A DNA stretch of 64,000 bases from Enterobacter cancerogenus (GCA_000773965.1 JRUP01000014.1:248001-312000); one strand, 5' to 3'. Shown: positions 16,429-27,644, counted from the stretch's first letter. Notes: generated from the letters alone by a model not told the origin. Numbers and translations: made by a program.

Positions 16429-18993
16429 ATGACCCTGGAAATATTAACCTCACAGGATAGACCGCAAAGAAAATGGCTCAACGCACTGTTTTTGGGTGCA
16501 TTGGCCTTTTTACTGACGCTGTTTTGTCTCGAACTGATTGTGGTCAGCGGACGCATTTCCCCGCTTTGGTACTCCACCGCCCTGATGACGGTGGTGGTTT
16601 TTCGCGCCCCCTCAAAACATGTTCCGCTGCTGCTGCTCAGCTGTGTGATTGGCACCTCACTGGCCAATTTAATCGTCATTGGTCCGGCGCTGAGCAACCT
16701 TAAATTTGCCATCCTGAATATGGTGCAGGCCATTCTCGGCGGCCTGATGTTGCGCGCGCTGCTGGATCGCAGAAATCCCCTGAATTCGCTGCTCGATTGG
16801 GTGCGATTTGCCGTCTGCGCCGGTTTGATTGCGCCGCTGATTGGCGGTGTGGTGGCGGTCTGGATGCTGCAGGTGGGGCATCGTGCGTCGTTGCCCTTCT
16901 TTTCTACCTGGGTGATCTCCGAAGTGATTGGCGTGCTGGCATTCGGCCCCGTGCTGTTGTTATGGCCCAACAAGCCGCTGCGTCAATTAATCACCCCCGG
17001 TCGTCAGCTGGAAACGCTGCTGACACTGATCGTCACCCTACTGGCCAGCTATTTGTCGCTGCGTTTTCTGCCGTGGCCGTTCACCTTTATTGTGGTGATC
17101 CTGTTTTGGTGCGCGGTGCGGCTACCGAAATTCGAAGCCTTTTTACTGTTCTTTCTTAATGCCAGTTTTATCTCCATTCTGCTGGCATTCAGTTTCGTTA
17201 ACCTGGCACAGACGGGTCTGTTACTCGGCCAGGTCAGCACCTGGTTGCCATTCCTGTTAGTGCTGCTGCCCAGTCATGTGATGGCGCTGGTGATGGATGC
17301 GTTCCAGCGCGAAAAGCATCATATCAGCGAGAGTGAGACCCGCTTCCGCCATGCGATGGAGTATTCGGCGATTGGCATGGCGCTGGTGTCGCCCAATGGC
17401 GGCTGGCAGCAGGTCAATCAATCGCTATGTCACACGCTGGGCTTTCCGGCGGACGAGCTGAAAAAACTCACTTTCCAGCAGATTACCCATCCTGATGATC
17501 TCAACAGCGACCTGCAACAGCTGGAGCGTTTGGTGGCGGGTGACATCATGAGCTACACCATGGAGAAGCGCTATTTCCGCAAAGATGGCGAAATTGTCTG
17601 GGCGAGTTTGACAGCATCCATGGTGCGCGATGCCAATTACCAGCCGCTCTATTTTATTGCACAGATTGTCGATATTTCTGAACTCAAACAGAGTGAGCAG
17701 GTGAATCGTCGCCTGATGGAACGCATCACGCTGGCTAACGAGGCGGGCGGTATCGGCGTGTGGGAGTGGAATCTGCTGACCGGTGAAATGCTGTGGGACA
17801 AGCGCATGTACGAGCTATTTGCGCTCGGTCCGCATCAGGTGCCCACCTATGACGTGTGGTTGCATCTGTTGGAACCGACAGAACGCGAAACGGCCGCGCT
17901 GATCGTGCAGCAGGCGATTGAACGGCGCAGCGCTTTCCATATGGAATACCGTGTCAATCTGCCCAGCGGCTCGCGCTATGTGCGCACCGAGGCTAACCGC
18001 ATTCTCAGCCAGGATGGTCAAATCGAACGCATGCTCGGCATCTGTCAGGACATTACGCCACTGCGCGCGCTCAACGAAGCGCTGTTCCAGGAAAAAGAGC
18101 GTATGGCGATCACCCTCGATTCGATTGGCGAAGCGGTGATCAGTACCGATGATGAGATGCGCGTGACCTTTATGAACCCGGTGGCCGAAACGCTGAGCGG
18201 CTGGCCTCAGGAAAAAGCGGCGGGAGTGGCGTTAAGCGAGCTGTTAAATATCACGCGCGGTGCTAACGGTCCGCGCGTAGAGAATTTACTGCTGTGTAAC
18301 TTGCCGGGCATAAAAACCTCACCCGACCTGGAAGAAGAGCTGGTGCTGCACACGCCGGAGGGTGTGCAGGTGGAAATTCACTACAGCATTACCCCTTTGA
18401 AAACCCTCACCGGCGCCAGCATCGGTGCGGTGATGGTTATTCAGGATGTCAGTGAATCACGCAAAATGATGAAACGCCTCAGCTACAGTGCTTCACACGA
18501 TATGCTGACGCGGCTACCGAATCGCCACAGCTTTGAACAGCAACTCAAACGCGTGGTGAACGATGCTGCGGCCAACAACACTCAGCATGTGCTGGTGTTT
18601 ATCGATCTGGATAAATTCAAAGCGGTGAATGACAGCGCAGGTCACGCTGCAGGCGACGCCCTGCTGCGTGAACTGGCGGAGTTGATGCAAAAACACCTGC
18701 GCAGCAGCGATCTGCTGGCGCGTTTGGGCGGCGATGAATTTGGCGTGTTGCTTCCGAACAGTCACGTTGACCAGGTGCGCGAGGTGGTTCAGCGCATTGT
18801 CACTTCGGTCAACGAATACACTTTCCTGTGGCACGATCATCCTTATCATGTGGGCGCCAGCGCCGGGATCACGCAGATTGATCAGCACAACTGCATCCGC
18901 AATGTGGTGATGTCACAGGCGGATGTCGCCTGCTATAGCGCGAAACATGCGGGCCGTGGTCAATATCACGTTTATCAGGAAGTACAAATGTGA
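16429..18993 (+). CDS. yegE: MASE1-PAS-GGDEF diguanylate cyclase, YegE/DgcE-like, without EAL domain
   Basis: An 854-residue inner-membrane enzyme expected to make cyclic di-GMP. An N-terminal MASE1 sensory membrane domain (about residues 15-290) precedes PAS segments (SETRFRHAMEYSAIGMAL near 302, further ones near 430 and 560) and a GGDEF domain. The active site GGDEF (767-771) is intact and RSSD (758-761), five residues before it, is a canonical inhibitory I-site. E. coli YegE continues with an EAL domain; this protein stops cleanly right after GRGQYHVYQEVQM. The ATG at 16429 is chosen over a TTG at 16381 because spacing to the first membrane helix then equals that of E. coli YegE. Confidence 0.9.
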   Translation: MTLEILTSQDRPQRKWLNALFLGALAFLLTLFCLELIVVSGRISPLWYSTALMTVVVFRAPSKHVPLLLLSCVIGTSLANLIVIGPALSNLKFAILNMVQAILGGLMLRALLDRRNPLNSLLDWVRFAVCAGLIAPLIGGVVAVWMLQVGHRASLPFFSTWVISEVIGVLAFGPVLLLWPNKPLRQLITPGRQLETLLTLIVTLLASYLSLRFLPWPFTFIVVILFWCAVRLPKFEAFLLFFLNASFISILLAFSFVNLAQTGLLLGQVSTWLPFLLVLLPSHVMALVMDAFQREKHHISESETRFRHAMEYSAIGMALVSPNGGWQQVNQSLCHTLGFPADELKKLTFQQITHPDDLNSDLQQLERLVAGDIMSYTMEKRYFRKDGEIVWASLTASMVRDANYQPLYFIAQIVDISELKQSEQVNRRLMERITLANEAGGIGVWEWNLLTGEMLWDKRMYELFALGPHQVPTYDVWLHLLEPTERETAALIVQQAIERRSAFHMEYRVNLPSGSRYVRTEANRILSQDGQIERMLGICQDITPLRALNEALFQEKERMAITLDSIGEAVISTDDEMRVTFMNPVAETLSGWPQEKAAGVALSELLNITRGANGPRVENLLLCNLPGIKTSPDLEEELVLHTPEGVQVEIHYSITPLKTLTGASIGAVMVIQDVSESRKMMKRLSYSASHDMLTRLPNRHSFEQQLKRVVNDAAANNTQHVLVFIDLDKFKAVNDSAGHAAGDALLRELAELMQKHLRSSDLLARLGGDEFGVLLPNSHVDQVREVVQRIVTSVNEYTFLWHDHPYHVGASAGITQIDQHNCIRNVVMSQADVACYSAKHAGRGQYHVYQEVQM

Positions 18994-19055
18994 TCATTGC
19001 CAGCCCGCGCTGGCTGCGCTAAAGTCGCCCCCTTTTTTCTGGCATGGGGGATAAA

Positions 19056-20408
19056 ATGTTCATTGGATTCGATTACGGCACGGCCAACTGTTCTATCGCG
19101 GTCAGCGATAACGGTACACCGCGCCTGCTGACACTGGAGAAGGGTCAGCGCCTGCTTCCCTCCATGATTTGTGCACCCACGCGTGAAGCAATCAGCGAAT
19201 GGCTGCACCGCCATCATCAGGTGCCGACACCGGACACAGAGGGTACCGCGCTGCTCCAGCGTGCTCTGCGCTATAACCGCGAAGAAGATATCGAAGTGAC
19301 CGCGGCAAGCGTGCAGTTCGGCCTGACCGCGCTGCAACAATATATGGTGGATCCGGAAGAAGTGTGGTTCGTGAAATCACCGAAATCTTTCCTTGGTGCC
19401 AACGGCCTTAAACCACAGCAAATCGCCTTCTTCGAAGATCTGGTGTGCGCCATGATGCTGCACATTCGCCAGCAGGGCGAAACCCAACTCGACCGTCCGA
19501 TTGAGCAAGCCGTGATCGGCCGCCCGATCAACTTCCAGGGTCTCGGCGGCGAAGAGGCAAACCAGCAGGCGCAGGGTATTCTGTTGCGTGCGGCGAAGCG
19601 TGCGGGTTTCCGCGACGTGGAATTCCAGTTTGAACCGGTTGCCGCCGGGCTGGACTTTGAAGCCACACTGGAGAAAGAGACGCGTGTGCTGGTGGTGGAT
19701 ATCGGCGGTGGTACGACCGACTGCTCGATGCTGTTGATGGGCCCAGAGTGGCGCAATAAAACCGACCGTCGTGAAAGTTTGCTGGGCCACAGTGGTTGCC
19801 GCGTGGGCGGTAACGATCTCGACATTATCCTCGCGTTCAAAACCCTGATGCCGCTGCTCGGTCTCGGTGGTAACACGCAAAAAGGCACCGCCCTGCCCGC
19901 ACTGCCGTGGTGGAACGCGGTGGCGATCAACGACGTTCCGGCGCAAAGCGACTTCTACTCTGCCGCGAGCGGTAAACTGCTGCGCGATTTGATTCGCGAT
20001 GCAGAGCAAGGTGACAAAGTGGCGCACCTGCTGAAAGTGTGGCAGCAGAAGCTGAGTTATCGTCTGGTGCGTGCGGCGGAAGAGAGCAAAATCGCCTTGT
20101 CCGAATTGCCGGAAACCGAAGCGTCGCTGGCGTTTATCGCCCAGTCATTGCAGGCTGATATCAGCGCCACGCAACTGGAAGAAGCCATCAACCAGCCACT
20201 GGAGCGCATCCTGGAGCAGGTGCATCTGGCACTCGCCACCTGTGAAACCAAGCCGGAAGTGATCTACCTGACCGGCGGCAGTGCACGTTCGCCAGTGCTG
20301 CGTGCGGCATTGCAGCAGGCCTTGCCGGACACGCCAATTGCGGGTGGTGATGACTTTGGCTCAGTGACCGCCGGTCTGGCGCGCTGGGCAGAAGTGATGT
20401 TCCGTTAA
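19056..20408 (+). CDS. yegD: Hsp70-like chaperone family protein YegD
   Basis: A 450-residue cytoplasmic member of the Hsp70/actin ATPase superfamily. It has the phosphate-binding segments FIGFDYGTANCS at the N-terminus and VVDIGGGTTDCS near residue 215, and the adenosine motif YLTGGSARSP near residue 410. It lacks a standard DnaK substrate-binding domain. Length equals E. coli YegD (450). The ATG at 19056 has a GGGGGA ribosome site 5 bp upstream and gives the family start; an ATG 12 bp earlier is also in frame. The client or process is unknown. It ends at a shared terminator with the porin gene. Confidence 0.93.
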   Translation: MFIGFDYGTANCSIAVSDNGTPRLLTLEKGQRLLPSMICAPTREAISEWLHRHHQVPTPDTEGTALLQRALRYNREEDIEVTAASVQFGLTALQQYMVDPEEVWFVKSPKSFLGANGLKPQQIAFFEDLVCAMMLHIRQQGETQLDRPIEQAVIGRPINFQGLGGEEANQQAQGILLRAAKRAGFRDVEFQFEPVAAGLDFEATLEKETRVLVVDIGGGTTDCSMLLMGPEWRNKTDRRESLLGHSGCRVGGNDLDIILAFKTLMPLLGLGGNTQKGTALPALPWWNAVAINDVPAQSDFYSAASGKLLRDLIRDAEQGDKVAHLLKVWQQKLSYRLVRAAEESKIALSELPETEASLAFIAQSLQADISATQLEEAINQPLERILEQVHLALATCETKPEVIYLTGGSARSPVLRAALQQALPDTPIAGGDDFGSVTAGLARWAEVMFR

Positions 20409-20490
20409 CCCGGTTGCAACCACTTCATCGCGCATTGTGCAGATGATTGATCCACTGCCCGATGCGCAATGAATTACGCCGGTAACAAGC

Positions 20491-20522
20491 AAAAAAATGG
20501 CGGCCACCCTGGCCGCCATTTT
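20491..20522. terminator. Bidirectional Rho-independent terminator between yegD and the porin gene
   Basis: TGGCGGCCA and TGGCCGCCA, extended by flanking A and T pairs to a 13-bp stem, enclose a CCC loop. The + strand has a short T tract and the minus strand a run of seven T. It lies between the convergent stops of yegD (20408) and the porin (20539) and should serve both. Confidence 0.92.
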
Positions 20523-20538
20523 CATATACATCCGCGAA

Positions 20539-21879
20539 TCAGAAATTAATGTTCGCCGCGATACCGCCAACAAACGCATCTTTCACTTCGCTCACTGCAC
20601 CCGGTGCCACCACATACTGCAGGTTCGGACGCAGCTGCAGCCATTTGGTCAGCTGAGCGTTGTAATAGATCTCGTAGTTGTATTCCGAGCCATCCTGAAT
20701 CGGCAGATAGGTCGGGCTGTTGAAGTCAGTTTCGCCATTAGCGTTGTTCTGCTCACGCAGCGAACGGGTATAGGCGCTATTTACGTGGATACGCGCCGCA
20801 CCGACACCGATTTCATCCTGTGGACGCGCATCAAACGGCCCTTTCCAGGTGAAGCTGATGGACTGATAGTTGTCGGTTTTCGAGGTTTTGTGGTCGTTCA
20901 TCACCGCCTGTACCGTCACGCCTAAACCACGGCTGGCGTCACCACCTTGCGCTGTCAGCTGCTGTTGCAACAACACGTAGCCACCGTAGGCGTGATCCTG
21001 GCTCTGATAAGCGCCATCGCGCCAGCTGCCATAGTTATCGCTGTTGGCTGACGAGTAGTAATACCCGATACGGTAGTTACCCGGCAGTTTGTCGGCACCG
21101 AAAGTCGGTTTCCAGCCCAGTTCCACCGGCACCATATTGCCTTCGGAATTGCTGGTGTCGAGACGGAAGCCATCGCCGCGATCGTAGTTGGAACTGTTCT
21201 GGTTATAGAAACCGACCTGGAAGAACACTTCCGGCGTGATGTTGAACTTCACACGGCCGCCCCACTGGGAAACCGGCCAGTTAAACCAGCGATCACCACG
21301 CCAGTTACCCGCCTGACCACTACCAAAGGCCAGGTTCTGGAACTTACTGTCGAAGTTATCGAAGTCTTCACCGACAGTGACACGACCGGCTTTCAGGTTA
21401 ACCGCGTCATCAAACAAACCTTTGCTCAGCCAGAACTGCGTCAGGCGCCAGGTTTGTCCACGGCCATACACTTCCTGCGTTGAAGAGAGCATGCCCGTGC
21501 GACGATCGGCGACCTGATCGGAGATGTTTTGCCCATTACGGTCAGTGATGGTCATCTGGAATTGCGCATCCTGCCAGTTCAGCAGTTTTTCCAGGTCAAA
21601 GTTGGCGCCAAACGCCCACTGATCGCTGTAACGCATGGAAGTGTTGGTATCCGCGCCGCCGCCGAGGTTAGAAGCGCTCTCCATGGTGTAGTTGACGTCG
21701 AATTTGATGCCGTCTTTTTCCAGCTGCGTTCGGGAACCACCCCAATCGCCGAACATGTAAGGTGAGTCATAGCTGAATGCATCAGCCGCCATTGCTGATG
21801 TACTTAACATCGCAAACATCAGGGTGCCCGCTGCCAGACGGGGCATATGCTGCACTGCTTTTTTTCTGTTCATGATCAT
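20539..21879 (-). CDS. OprB-family carbohydrate-selective outer-membrane porin
   Basis: A 446-residue precursor with a signal peptide (hydrophobic stretch LAAGTLMFAMLSTSAMA, cleavage near AMA-ADAF). The mature part begins FSYDSPYMFGDWGGSRTQLE, a typical OprB opening, continues with many alternating beta-strand segments, and ends in an aromatic residue (...GGIAANINF), as required for outer-membrane barrel insertion. OprB channels facilitate diffusion of glucose and related sugars. The gene is monocistronic: a bidirectional terminator lies 16 bp past the stop and the upstream gene is an aldo/keto reductase. Start is one of two close ATGs (21879 or 21873). Substrate range is inferred from the family only. 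Confidence 0.88.
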   Translation of the reverse strand: MIMNRKKAVQHMPRLAAGTLMFAMLSTSAMAADAFSYDSPYMFGDWGGSRTQLEKDGIKFDVNYTMESASNLGGGADTNTSMRYSDQWAFGANFDLEKLLNWQDAQFQMTITDRNGQNISDQVADRRTGMLSSTQEVYGRGQTWRLTQFWLSKGLFDDAVNLKAGRVTVGEDFDNFDSKFQNLAFGSGQAGNWRGDRWFNWPVSQWGGRVKFNITPEVFFQVGFYNQNSSNYDRGDGFRLDTSNSEGNMVPVELGWKPTFGADKLPGNYRIGYYYSSANSDNYGSWRDGAYQSQDHAYGGYVLLQQQLTAQGGDASRGLGVTVQAVMNDHKTSKTDNYQSISFTWKGPFDARPQDEIGVGAARIHVNSAYTRSLREQNNANGETDFNSPTYLPIQDGSEYNYEIYYNAQLTKWLQLRPNLQYVVAPGAVSEVKDAFVGGIAANINF

Positions 21880-22092
21880 TATTCTTTTGTGATGTGACGG
21901 GAAAGGATCGAACAGAGGATAGTGCTGGCGTTATGTCAATTTTTGCAAATATGTGCGCAGTGTTTGGCAGGGTGATAGTTAATTAACGCAATTGTGACAA
22001 GGGTCTATGAATGAATATCTTTTTACAGAAATGGCATTTTTTGCATGGCAAAAAAACAAAATAAAGCGGGACGCCGCAGCGCCCCGGGTGGA

Positions 22093-23055
22093 TTACGCTT
22101 TGCTGGCACTCGCCAGCTCTTCGATTTCCTGCTTGCTCAGTTCTAATTCGGTGGCTTTCACCAGCTCATTAATCTGTTCCAGCGAGGTGGCACTGACGAT
22201 CGGTGCGGTGATGCTCGGGCGCGCAATCTGCCACGCCAGCGCGACCTGAGTCGCTGATGCATCGTGCGAAGCCGCCACATCCTCCAGCGCTTCGACAATG
22301 CGTTTGCCGCGCTCGTTAAGATACTTTTCGACGATGCCCTGCCCGCGTTTACTCTTGCTGGCATCTTCCGGCTTTTTATACTTACCGCTGAGGAAACCGC
22401 TGGCCAGCGAGTAGTAGTTAATCACGCCGAGGCCATTCTTAACCGCCACCTGCTCCAGCCCGCCTTCATAATCCTGGCGGTCATACAGGTTGTATTCTGG
22501 CTGCAGGGTTTCATAACGCGCCAGCCCCTCTTTCTTACTAATATCCAGCGCTTCCTGCAGACGTTTAGCATTGTAGTTGGAGGCGCCAATTGCACGCACT
22601 TTGCCTTCTTTAATCAACGAATCAAAGGCTTTCAGCGTTTCAACCAGCGGCGTATCCTGGTCGTCACGGTGCGCCTGATAGAGATCGATCACATCGGTTT
22701 GCAAACGACGCAGCGAATCTTCCACCGCCTGACGGATGTAAGCCGGTTTTAGTCCGGTTTTCTCCGGAGACAGCTCCATTCCCACTTTCGTCGCCAGCAC
22801 AATACTGTCGCGCTTGCCGCTTTTTTTCAGCCATTTACCAATGATGGTTTCAGACTCGCCCCCTTCATTACCAGGAGCCCAGCGCGAATAAACGTCCGCG
22901 GTATCGATAAAGAACAGCCCTTTTTCCACCAGCGCGTCGAGCAGTGAGAACGAGGTTTTCTCGTCGACTGTCCAGCCGAAAACGTTGCCGCCAAAAGTGA
23001 GAAGCGGAACCTGAATACCACTGTCGCCAAGCTGACGGGTTTTCTGTTGACTCAT
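22093..23055 (-). CDS. Aldo/keto reductase
   Basis: A 320-residue NADPH-dependent oxidoreductase of the AKR superfamily with a TIM-barrel fold. The catalytic tetrad is visible: Asp and Tyr in FIDTADVYS, Lys in LATKVG and His in YQAHRDD. The cofactor-binding C-terminal part includes VALAWQIARPSITAPIVSATS. The ATG at 23055 has a strong AAGGAGAA ribosome site 5 bp upstream; an in-frame upstream start would add 16 residues without a ribosome site. It is divergent from mdtA across 240 bp. Natural substrate unknown. Confidence 0.9.
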   Translation of the reverse strand: MSQQKTRQLGDSGIQVPLLTFGGNVFGWTVDEKTSFSLLDALVEKGLFFIDTADVYSRWAPGNEGGESETIIGKWLKKSGKRDSIVLATKVGMELSPEKTGLKPAYIRQAVEDSLRRLQTDVIDLYQAHRDDQDTPLVETLKAFDSLIKEGKVRAIGASNYNAKRLQEALDISKKEGLARYETLQPEYNLYDRQDYEGGLEQVAVKNGLGVINYYSLASGFLSGKYKKPEDASKSKRGQGIVEKYLNERGKRIVEALEDVAASHDASATQVALAWQIARPSITAPIVSATSLEQINELVKATELELSKQEIEELASASKA

Positions 23056-23216
23056 TTTGTTCTCCTTATTGAAACGAGACATGACTGCCTTTGAGCTTAG
23101 CAAAGGAAATCGCTGCGCTTATGCGTTTTCCTGCCAAAATGTTTACTTAATATGAATACTTAGCGCCTCAGGGGCGATATTCTTAATTCCTTCAATTTTT
23201 GCCCGGCCCGGGCGTC

Positions 23217-23222
23217 TACAAT
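23217..23222 (+). promoter_or_regulatory. Possible -10 element upstream of mdtA
   Basis: TACAAT lies 73 bp before the mdtA start. No good -35 stands at the usual distance; instead the region is GC-rich and contains the palindrome-like GCCCGGCCCGGGC (23201-23213). In E. coli the operon is activated by BaeR, and activator-dependent promoters often have weak -35 boxes. I did not find a convincing copy of the BaeR motif. Confidence 0.35.
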
Positions 23223-23295
23223 CATTTCGTTTGCGAAACGGCCATTTTGCTTTCGCATTTGGGGAATACGAAACCGCTGGAGAGCACGCAAGCAG

Positions 23296-24522
23296 ATGAA
23301 CAGTCGACTGAAAAAAAGCCTGATAACACTTGTCGCGATCGCCGCAGTCGCGGGCGGATATTACTGGTGGCAGCATCCTGCGGAACCGAGTAAGCAGCCG
23401 CAAGCCGAGGGCCAGCAGCATCATGGTCGCGGCGCAGGCGGCGCCAATCGCCGTCCTTTAGCACCGGTGCAGGCCGCTGCTGCAACGACCCAGAGCGTGC
23501 CCTACTATCTCAGCGGGCTTGGCACCGTCACCGCCGCCAATACCGTGACGGTACGCAGCCGCGTTGACGGCCAGTTGATGGCATTGCATTTCCAGGAAGG
23601 TCAGCAGGTCGCAGCCGGTGCGCTGCTGGCCGAGATCGATCCCCGCCCATATCAGGTCGCCTTAATTCAGGCCCAGGGCCAACTGGCAAAAGATCAGGCC
23701 ACGCTCGCCAATGCACGTCGCGATCTGAGTCGCTATGAAAAACTGGCGAAAACCTCACTGGTGTCGCAGCAGGAACTGGACACGCAACGCTCGCTGGTGA
23801 GTGAAACGCTGGGCACGATTAAAGCCGATGAAGGTAACGTCGCCAGCGCGCAACTCAATCTCACTTACAGCCGCATTACCGCACCGATCGCCGGTCGCGT
23901 CGGGTTGAAGCAGGTTGATGTCGGAAATTACATCACTTCTGGCGATACCACTGGCTTAGTGGTGATTACCGAAACCCATCCGATTGACGTGGTGTTCAGC
24001 GTTGCCGAAAACAACATTAGCCAAATCCTCAAAGCACAGAAAAGTGGACAGCCGTTGATTGTGGAAGCCTGGGATCGCAGTAACAAAACCCTGCTCACCA
24101 GCGGCACGCTGCTCAGCCTCGATAACCAGATTGATGCCACCACCGGCACCATCAAACTCAAAGCGCGCTTCGATAATCAGGATGATGCGCTGTTCCCCAA
24201 TCAATTCGTCAACGCGCGTCTGAAAGTGGATACGCTGCAGGATGCGGTGGTTATCCCAACGGCTGCGCTACAAATGAGCAACGACGGCCACTTTGTCTGG
24301 GTGGTCAACAGCGAAAACAAAGTGAGCAAGAAGCGCGTGACGGCGGGCTTGCAGGACAGCCAGAAAGTGGTGATCAGTGCCGGGCTCGACGCCGGTGAGC
24401 GGGTGGTCACCGACGGATTGGATCGTCTGACCGAAGGTGCCACCGTTGAAGTGGTATCACCGCAAAGTACCGCCACACACAGCACGCGCGCCGCCCAGCC
24501 TGCGCGCGGAGAGCGCCAATAA
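23296..24522 (+). CDS. mdtA: Multidrug efflux periplasmic adaptor MdtA
   Basis: A 408-residue membrane-fusion protein linking the MdtBC inner-membrane pump to an outer-membrane TolC channel. It has a short cytoplasmic N-terminus, a membrane anchor (about residues 7-25), a lipoyl-like half motif [10 protein letters not shown] near residue 88, a coiled-coil hairpin rich in Gln, Ala and Lys (about 110-170) and the second lipoyl half [10 protein letters not shown]. The C-terminus is low complexity. It ends one base into the mdtB start (TAATG), so translation is coupled. In E. coli the complex exports bile salts, novobiocin and other drugs and is induced through BaeSR, encoded downstream here. Confidence 0.96.
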   Translation: MNSRLKKSLITLVAIAAVAGGYYWWQHPAEPSKQPQAEGQQHHGRGAGGANRRPLAPVQAAAATTQSVPYYLSGLGTVTAANTVTVRSRVDGQLMALHFQEGQQVAAGALLAEIDPRPYQVALIQAQGQLAKDQATLANARRDLSRYEKLAKTSLVSQQELDTQRSLVSETLGTIKADEGNVASAQLNLTYSRITAPIAGRVGLKQVDVGNYITSGDTTGLVVITETHPIDVVFSVAENNISQILKAQKSGQPLIVEAWDRSNKTLLTSGTLLSLDNQIDATTGTIKLKARFDNQDDALFPNQFVNARLKVDTLQDAVVIPTAALQMSNDGHFVWVVNSENKVSKKRVTAGLQDSQKVVISAGLDAGERVVTDGLDRLTEGATVEVVSPQSTATHSTRAAQPARGERQ

Positions 24523-27500
24523 TGCAGGTGATGCCTCCTGACAGCAGCGGCGGTCCGTCACGCCTGTTTATTCTGAGACCGGTGGCGACCACGCTGCTGA
24601 TGATTGCCATTCTGCTGGCGGGCGTGCTCGGTTACCGCTTTCTGCCGGTATCGGCGCTGCCCGAAGTGGATTACCCGACGATTCAGGTGGTCACGCTCTA
24701 TCCCGGCGCCAGCCCGGATGTGGTGACGTCCTCGATTACCGCCCCGCTTGAACGTCAGTTCGGCCAGATGTCAGGGCTGAAGCAGATGGCATCGCAGAGT
24801 TCCGGTGGTGCCTCGGTGGTGACCTTGCAGTTCCAGCTTTCACTCTCTTTGGATGTCGCCGAGCAGGAAGTACAGGCGGCGATTAACTCCGCCACAAACC
24901 TGTTGCCCAGTGATCTGCCCAACCCGCCGGTCTACAGCAAGGTTAATCCTGCCGACCCACCGATCATGACGCTCGCCGTCACCACCACCAGCATGCCGCT
25001 GACCCAGGTGCAGGATATGGTGGAGACGCGCGTGGCGCAGAAAATTTCACAGGTCACCGGCGTCGGTCTGGTGACGCTGTCCGGCGGGCAACGCCCGGCC
25101 GTACGCGTGAAAATGAACACCCAGGCACTGGCCGCGTTAGGCTTGACCAGCGAGACGGTGCGCACCGCGATTACCAACGCCAACGTCAACTCCGCCAAAG
25201 GCAGCCTGGATGGCCCAACGCGGTCGATTACGCTGGCCGCCAACGATCAGATGACCTCTGCCGAGGATTACCGCAAGCTGATCATCAGCTATAACAACGG
25301 TGCGCCAGTGCGTCTTGGTGATGTCGCCTCCATTGAACAAGGTGCGGAAAACAGCTGGCTTGGCGCATGGGCTAACCGTCAGCAGGCGATTGTGCTCAAC
25401 GTACAGCGCCAGCCTGGCGCCAATATCATCGCCACTGCAGACAGCATCCGTGCGTTGCTGCCCTCCCTTACCGCCACACTGCCCAAATCGGTAGACGTGA
25501 AACTGCTCACCGACCGCACCACCAATATCCGTGCATCGGTGGCGGATACGCAGCACGAGCTGATGCTGGCGATTGGTCTGGTGGTGATGATCATCTATCT
25601 GTTTCTGCGTAACGTGCCTGCCACCATCATCCCGGCCGTGGCGGTACCGCTGTCGCTGGTCGGGACGTTTGCGGCCATGTATTTCCTCGGCTTCTCGATC
25701 AATAACCTGACGCTGATGGCACTCACCATTGCCACCGGCTTTGTGGTCGACGATGCCATCGTGGTGATCGAGAACATCTCGCGCTATATCGAAAAAGGCG
25801 AGAAGCCGATTACGGCGGCGCTGAAGGGCGCGGGTGAAATCGGCTTTACCATTATCTCCCTCACCTTCTCGCTGATTGCGGTGCTGATCCCGCTGCTGTT
25901 TATGGGCGATGTGATTGGTCGTCTGTTCCGTGAGTTTGCTGTGACGCTGGCGGTGGCGATTCTGATCTCCGCCGTGGTGTCGCTCACGCTCACGCCGATG
26001 ATGTGTGCACGCATGCTCAGCGCCGAATCGCTGCGCAAGCAGAACCGCTTCTCGCGAGCCAGTGAAGCGATGTTTGATCGGGTGATTGCCGGGTACGGAC
26101 GCTGGTTAACGCGCGTATTGCAGCATCCGTGGATCACATTGTCGGTGGCGCTCGGCACGCTGCTGCTGACGGTGGTGATGTGGATTGCCATCCCGAAAGG
26201 CTTCTTCCCGCAGCAGGACAACGGCATTATTCAGGGCACCTTGCAGGCGCCGCAGTCGGTGTCGTACAGCAGCATGGCGGAACGCACGCGCGATGTAGCG
26301 TCGATCATCATGAAAGATCCGGCGGTGCAGAGCATGACGTCGTTTGTCGGCGTCGATGGTACTAACGCGGCACTCAACAGCGCGCGTTTGCAGATCAACC
26401 TCAAACCGCTCAGCGAGCGTGATGACCGCATTCCCGCGGTGCAGAAACGCCTGCAGCAGCAGATTGATAAAGTGCCAGGGGTGTCATTGTGGCTACAGCC
26501 GGTGCAGGATCTGACTATTGAAACCCAGGCGAGCCGCACGCCGTACCAGTTCACGCTGCAATCGGGCTCGCTGGAATCACTCAGTACCTGGGTGCCGAAA
26601 CTGCTGGAGCAACTCAATAGCTTACCGCAGCTGCGTGACGTCAGCAGCGACTGGCAGGATCAAGGTCTGGAAGCCTTTATCCGTGTCGATCGTGACAGCG
26701 CCAGCCGCCTCGGCATCACCATGGCGGATGTCGATAACGCACTGTATAACGCTTTCGGTCAGCGCCTCATCTCCACCATTTACACCCAGGCCAATCAGTA
26801 TCGCGTGGTGCTGGAGCAGAACAATGAGCAAACGCCGGGGCTGGCCAGCCTGGACGGCATTCGCCTGGCCAGTACGGACGGCGGCAGCGTGCCGTTGAGT
26901 GCCATCGCGCAGATCGAAGAGCGTCATGCGGCGTTGAGCATTAACCACCTCGATCAATTCCCGTCAGCCACCTTCTCGTTTGATGTCGCCGAAGGCTATT
27001 CACTGGGCGAAGCGGTGAAAGCTATCAGCGCAGCCGAAGATCAGGTCGGCATGCCCGCCGAAATGATGACGCAGTTCCAGGGCAGCACGCTGGCGTTTGA
27101 AGCGGCGCTCACCAGTACCGTGTGGCTGATTATTGCGGCGGTGGTGGCAATGTATATCGTGCTCGGAGTGCTGTATGAGAGCTTTATCCATCCGATCACC
27201 ATTCTCTCCACGCTGCCAACAGCGGGGGTGGGCGCGTTGCTGGCGCTGATGCTGAGCGGCAACGAGCTGGATATCATCGCCATCATCGGCATTATCTTGC
27301 TGATCGGCATCGTGAAGAAAAACGCCATCATGATGATCGATTTTGCGCTGGCCGCCGAGCGTGAGCAAGGTATGGCGCCACGTGAAGCGATCTATCAGGC
27401 CTGTTTACTGCGTTTCCGTCCGATTCTGATGACCACTATGGCGGCACTGCTCGGTGCCTTGCCATTGATGTTGAGCACCGGTGTTGGCGCAGAGCTGCGC

Positions 27501-27644
27501 CATCCATTGGGGATTGCCATGGTTGGCGGCTTGATCCTCAGTCAGATCCTGACGCTGTTCACTACGCCGGTGATCTATCTGCTGTTTGATCGACTGGCTC
27601 ACGCCACACGCCGCCGCTTTAAGCGTTCTGAGGCGCAGCCGTGA
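24522..27644 (+). CDS. mdtB: RND multidrug efflux pump subunit MdtB
   Basis: A 1040-residue RND transporter, the same length as E. coli MdtB. It has twelve predicted membrane spans, two large periplasmic loops, and the family segments [13 protein letters not shown] (the paired Asp of TM4 used in proton relay) and [12 protein letters not shown]. MdtB and MdtC form a heteromultimeric pump. The start overlaps the mdtA stop and the stop overlaps the GTG start of mdtC by four bases, indicating translational coupling. No truncation or missing motif is seen. Confidence 0.97.
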   Translation: MQVMPPDSSGGPSRLFILRPVATTLLMIAILLAGVLGYRFLPVSALPEVDYPTIQVVTLYPGASPDVVTSSITAPLERQFGQMSGLKQMASQSSGGASVVTLQFQLSLSLDVAEQEVQAAINSATNLLPSDLPNPPVYSKVNPADPPIMTLAVTTTSMPLTQVQDMVETRVAQKISQVTGVGLVTLSGGQRPAVRVKMNTQALAALGLTSETVRTAITNANVNSAKGSLDGPTRSITLAANDQMTSAEDYRKLIISYNNGAPVRLGDVASIEQGAENSWLGAWANRQQAIVLNVQRQPGANIIATADSIRALLPSLTATLPKSVDVKLLTDRTTNIRASVADTQHELMLAIGLVVMIIYLFLRNVPATIIPAVAVPLSLVGTFAAMYFLGFSINNLTLMALTIATGFVVDDAIVVIENISRYIEKGEKPITAALKGAGEIGFTIISLTFSLIAVLIPLLFMGDVIGRLFREFAVTLAVAILISAVVSLTLTPMMCARMLSAESLRKQNRFSRASEAMFDRVIAGYGRWLTRVLQHPWITLSVALGTLLLTVVMWIAIPKGFFPQQDNGIIQGTLQAPQSVSYSSMAERTRDVASIIMKDPAVQSMTSFVGVDGTNAALNSARLQINLKPLSERDDRIPAVQKRLQQQIDKVPGVSLWLQPVQDLTIETQASRTPYQFTLQSGSLESLSTWVPKLLEQLNSLPQLRDVSSDWQDQGLEAFIRVDRDSASRLGITMADVDNALYNAFGQRLISTIYTQANQYRVVLEQNNEQTPGLASLDGIRLASTDGGSVPLSAIAQIEERHAALSINHLDQFPSATFSFDVAEGYSLGEAVKAISAAEDQVGMPAEMMTQFQGSTLAFEAALTSTVWLIIAAVVAMYIVLGVLYESFIHPITILSTLPTAGVGALLALMLSGNELDIIAIIGIILLIGIVKKNAIMMIDFALAAEREQGMAPREAIYQACLLRFRPILMTTMAALLGALPLMLSTGVGAELRHPLGIAMVGGLILSQILTLFTTPVIYLLFDRLAHATRRRFKRSEAQP

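Noticed and set aside
23104..23295. BaeR binding box upstream of mdtA
   Set aside because: I looked for the TTTTTCTCCAT-ATTGGC-type motif described for E. coli and found no convincing match, although BaeR control is likely from gene context.
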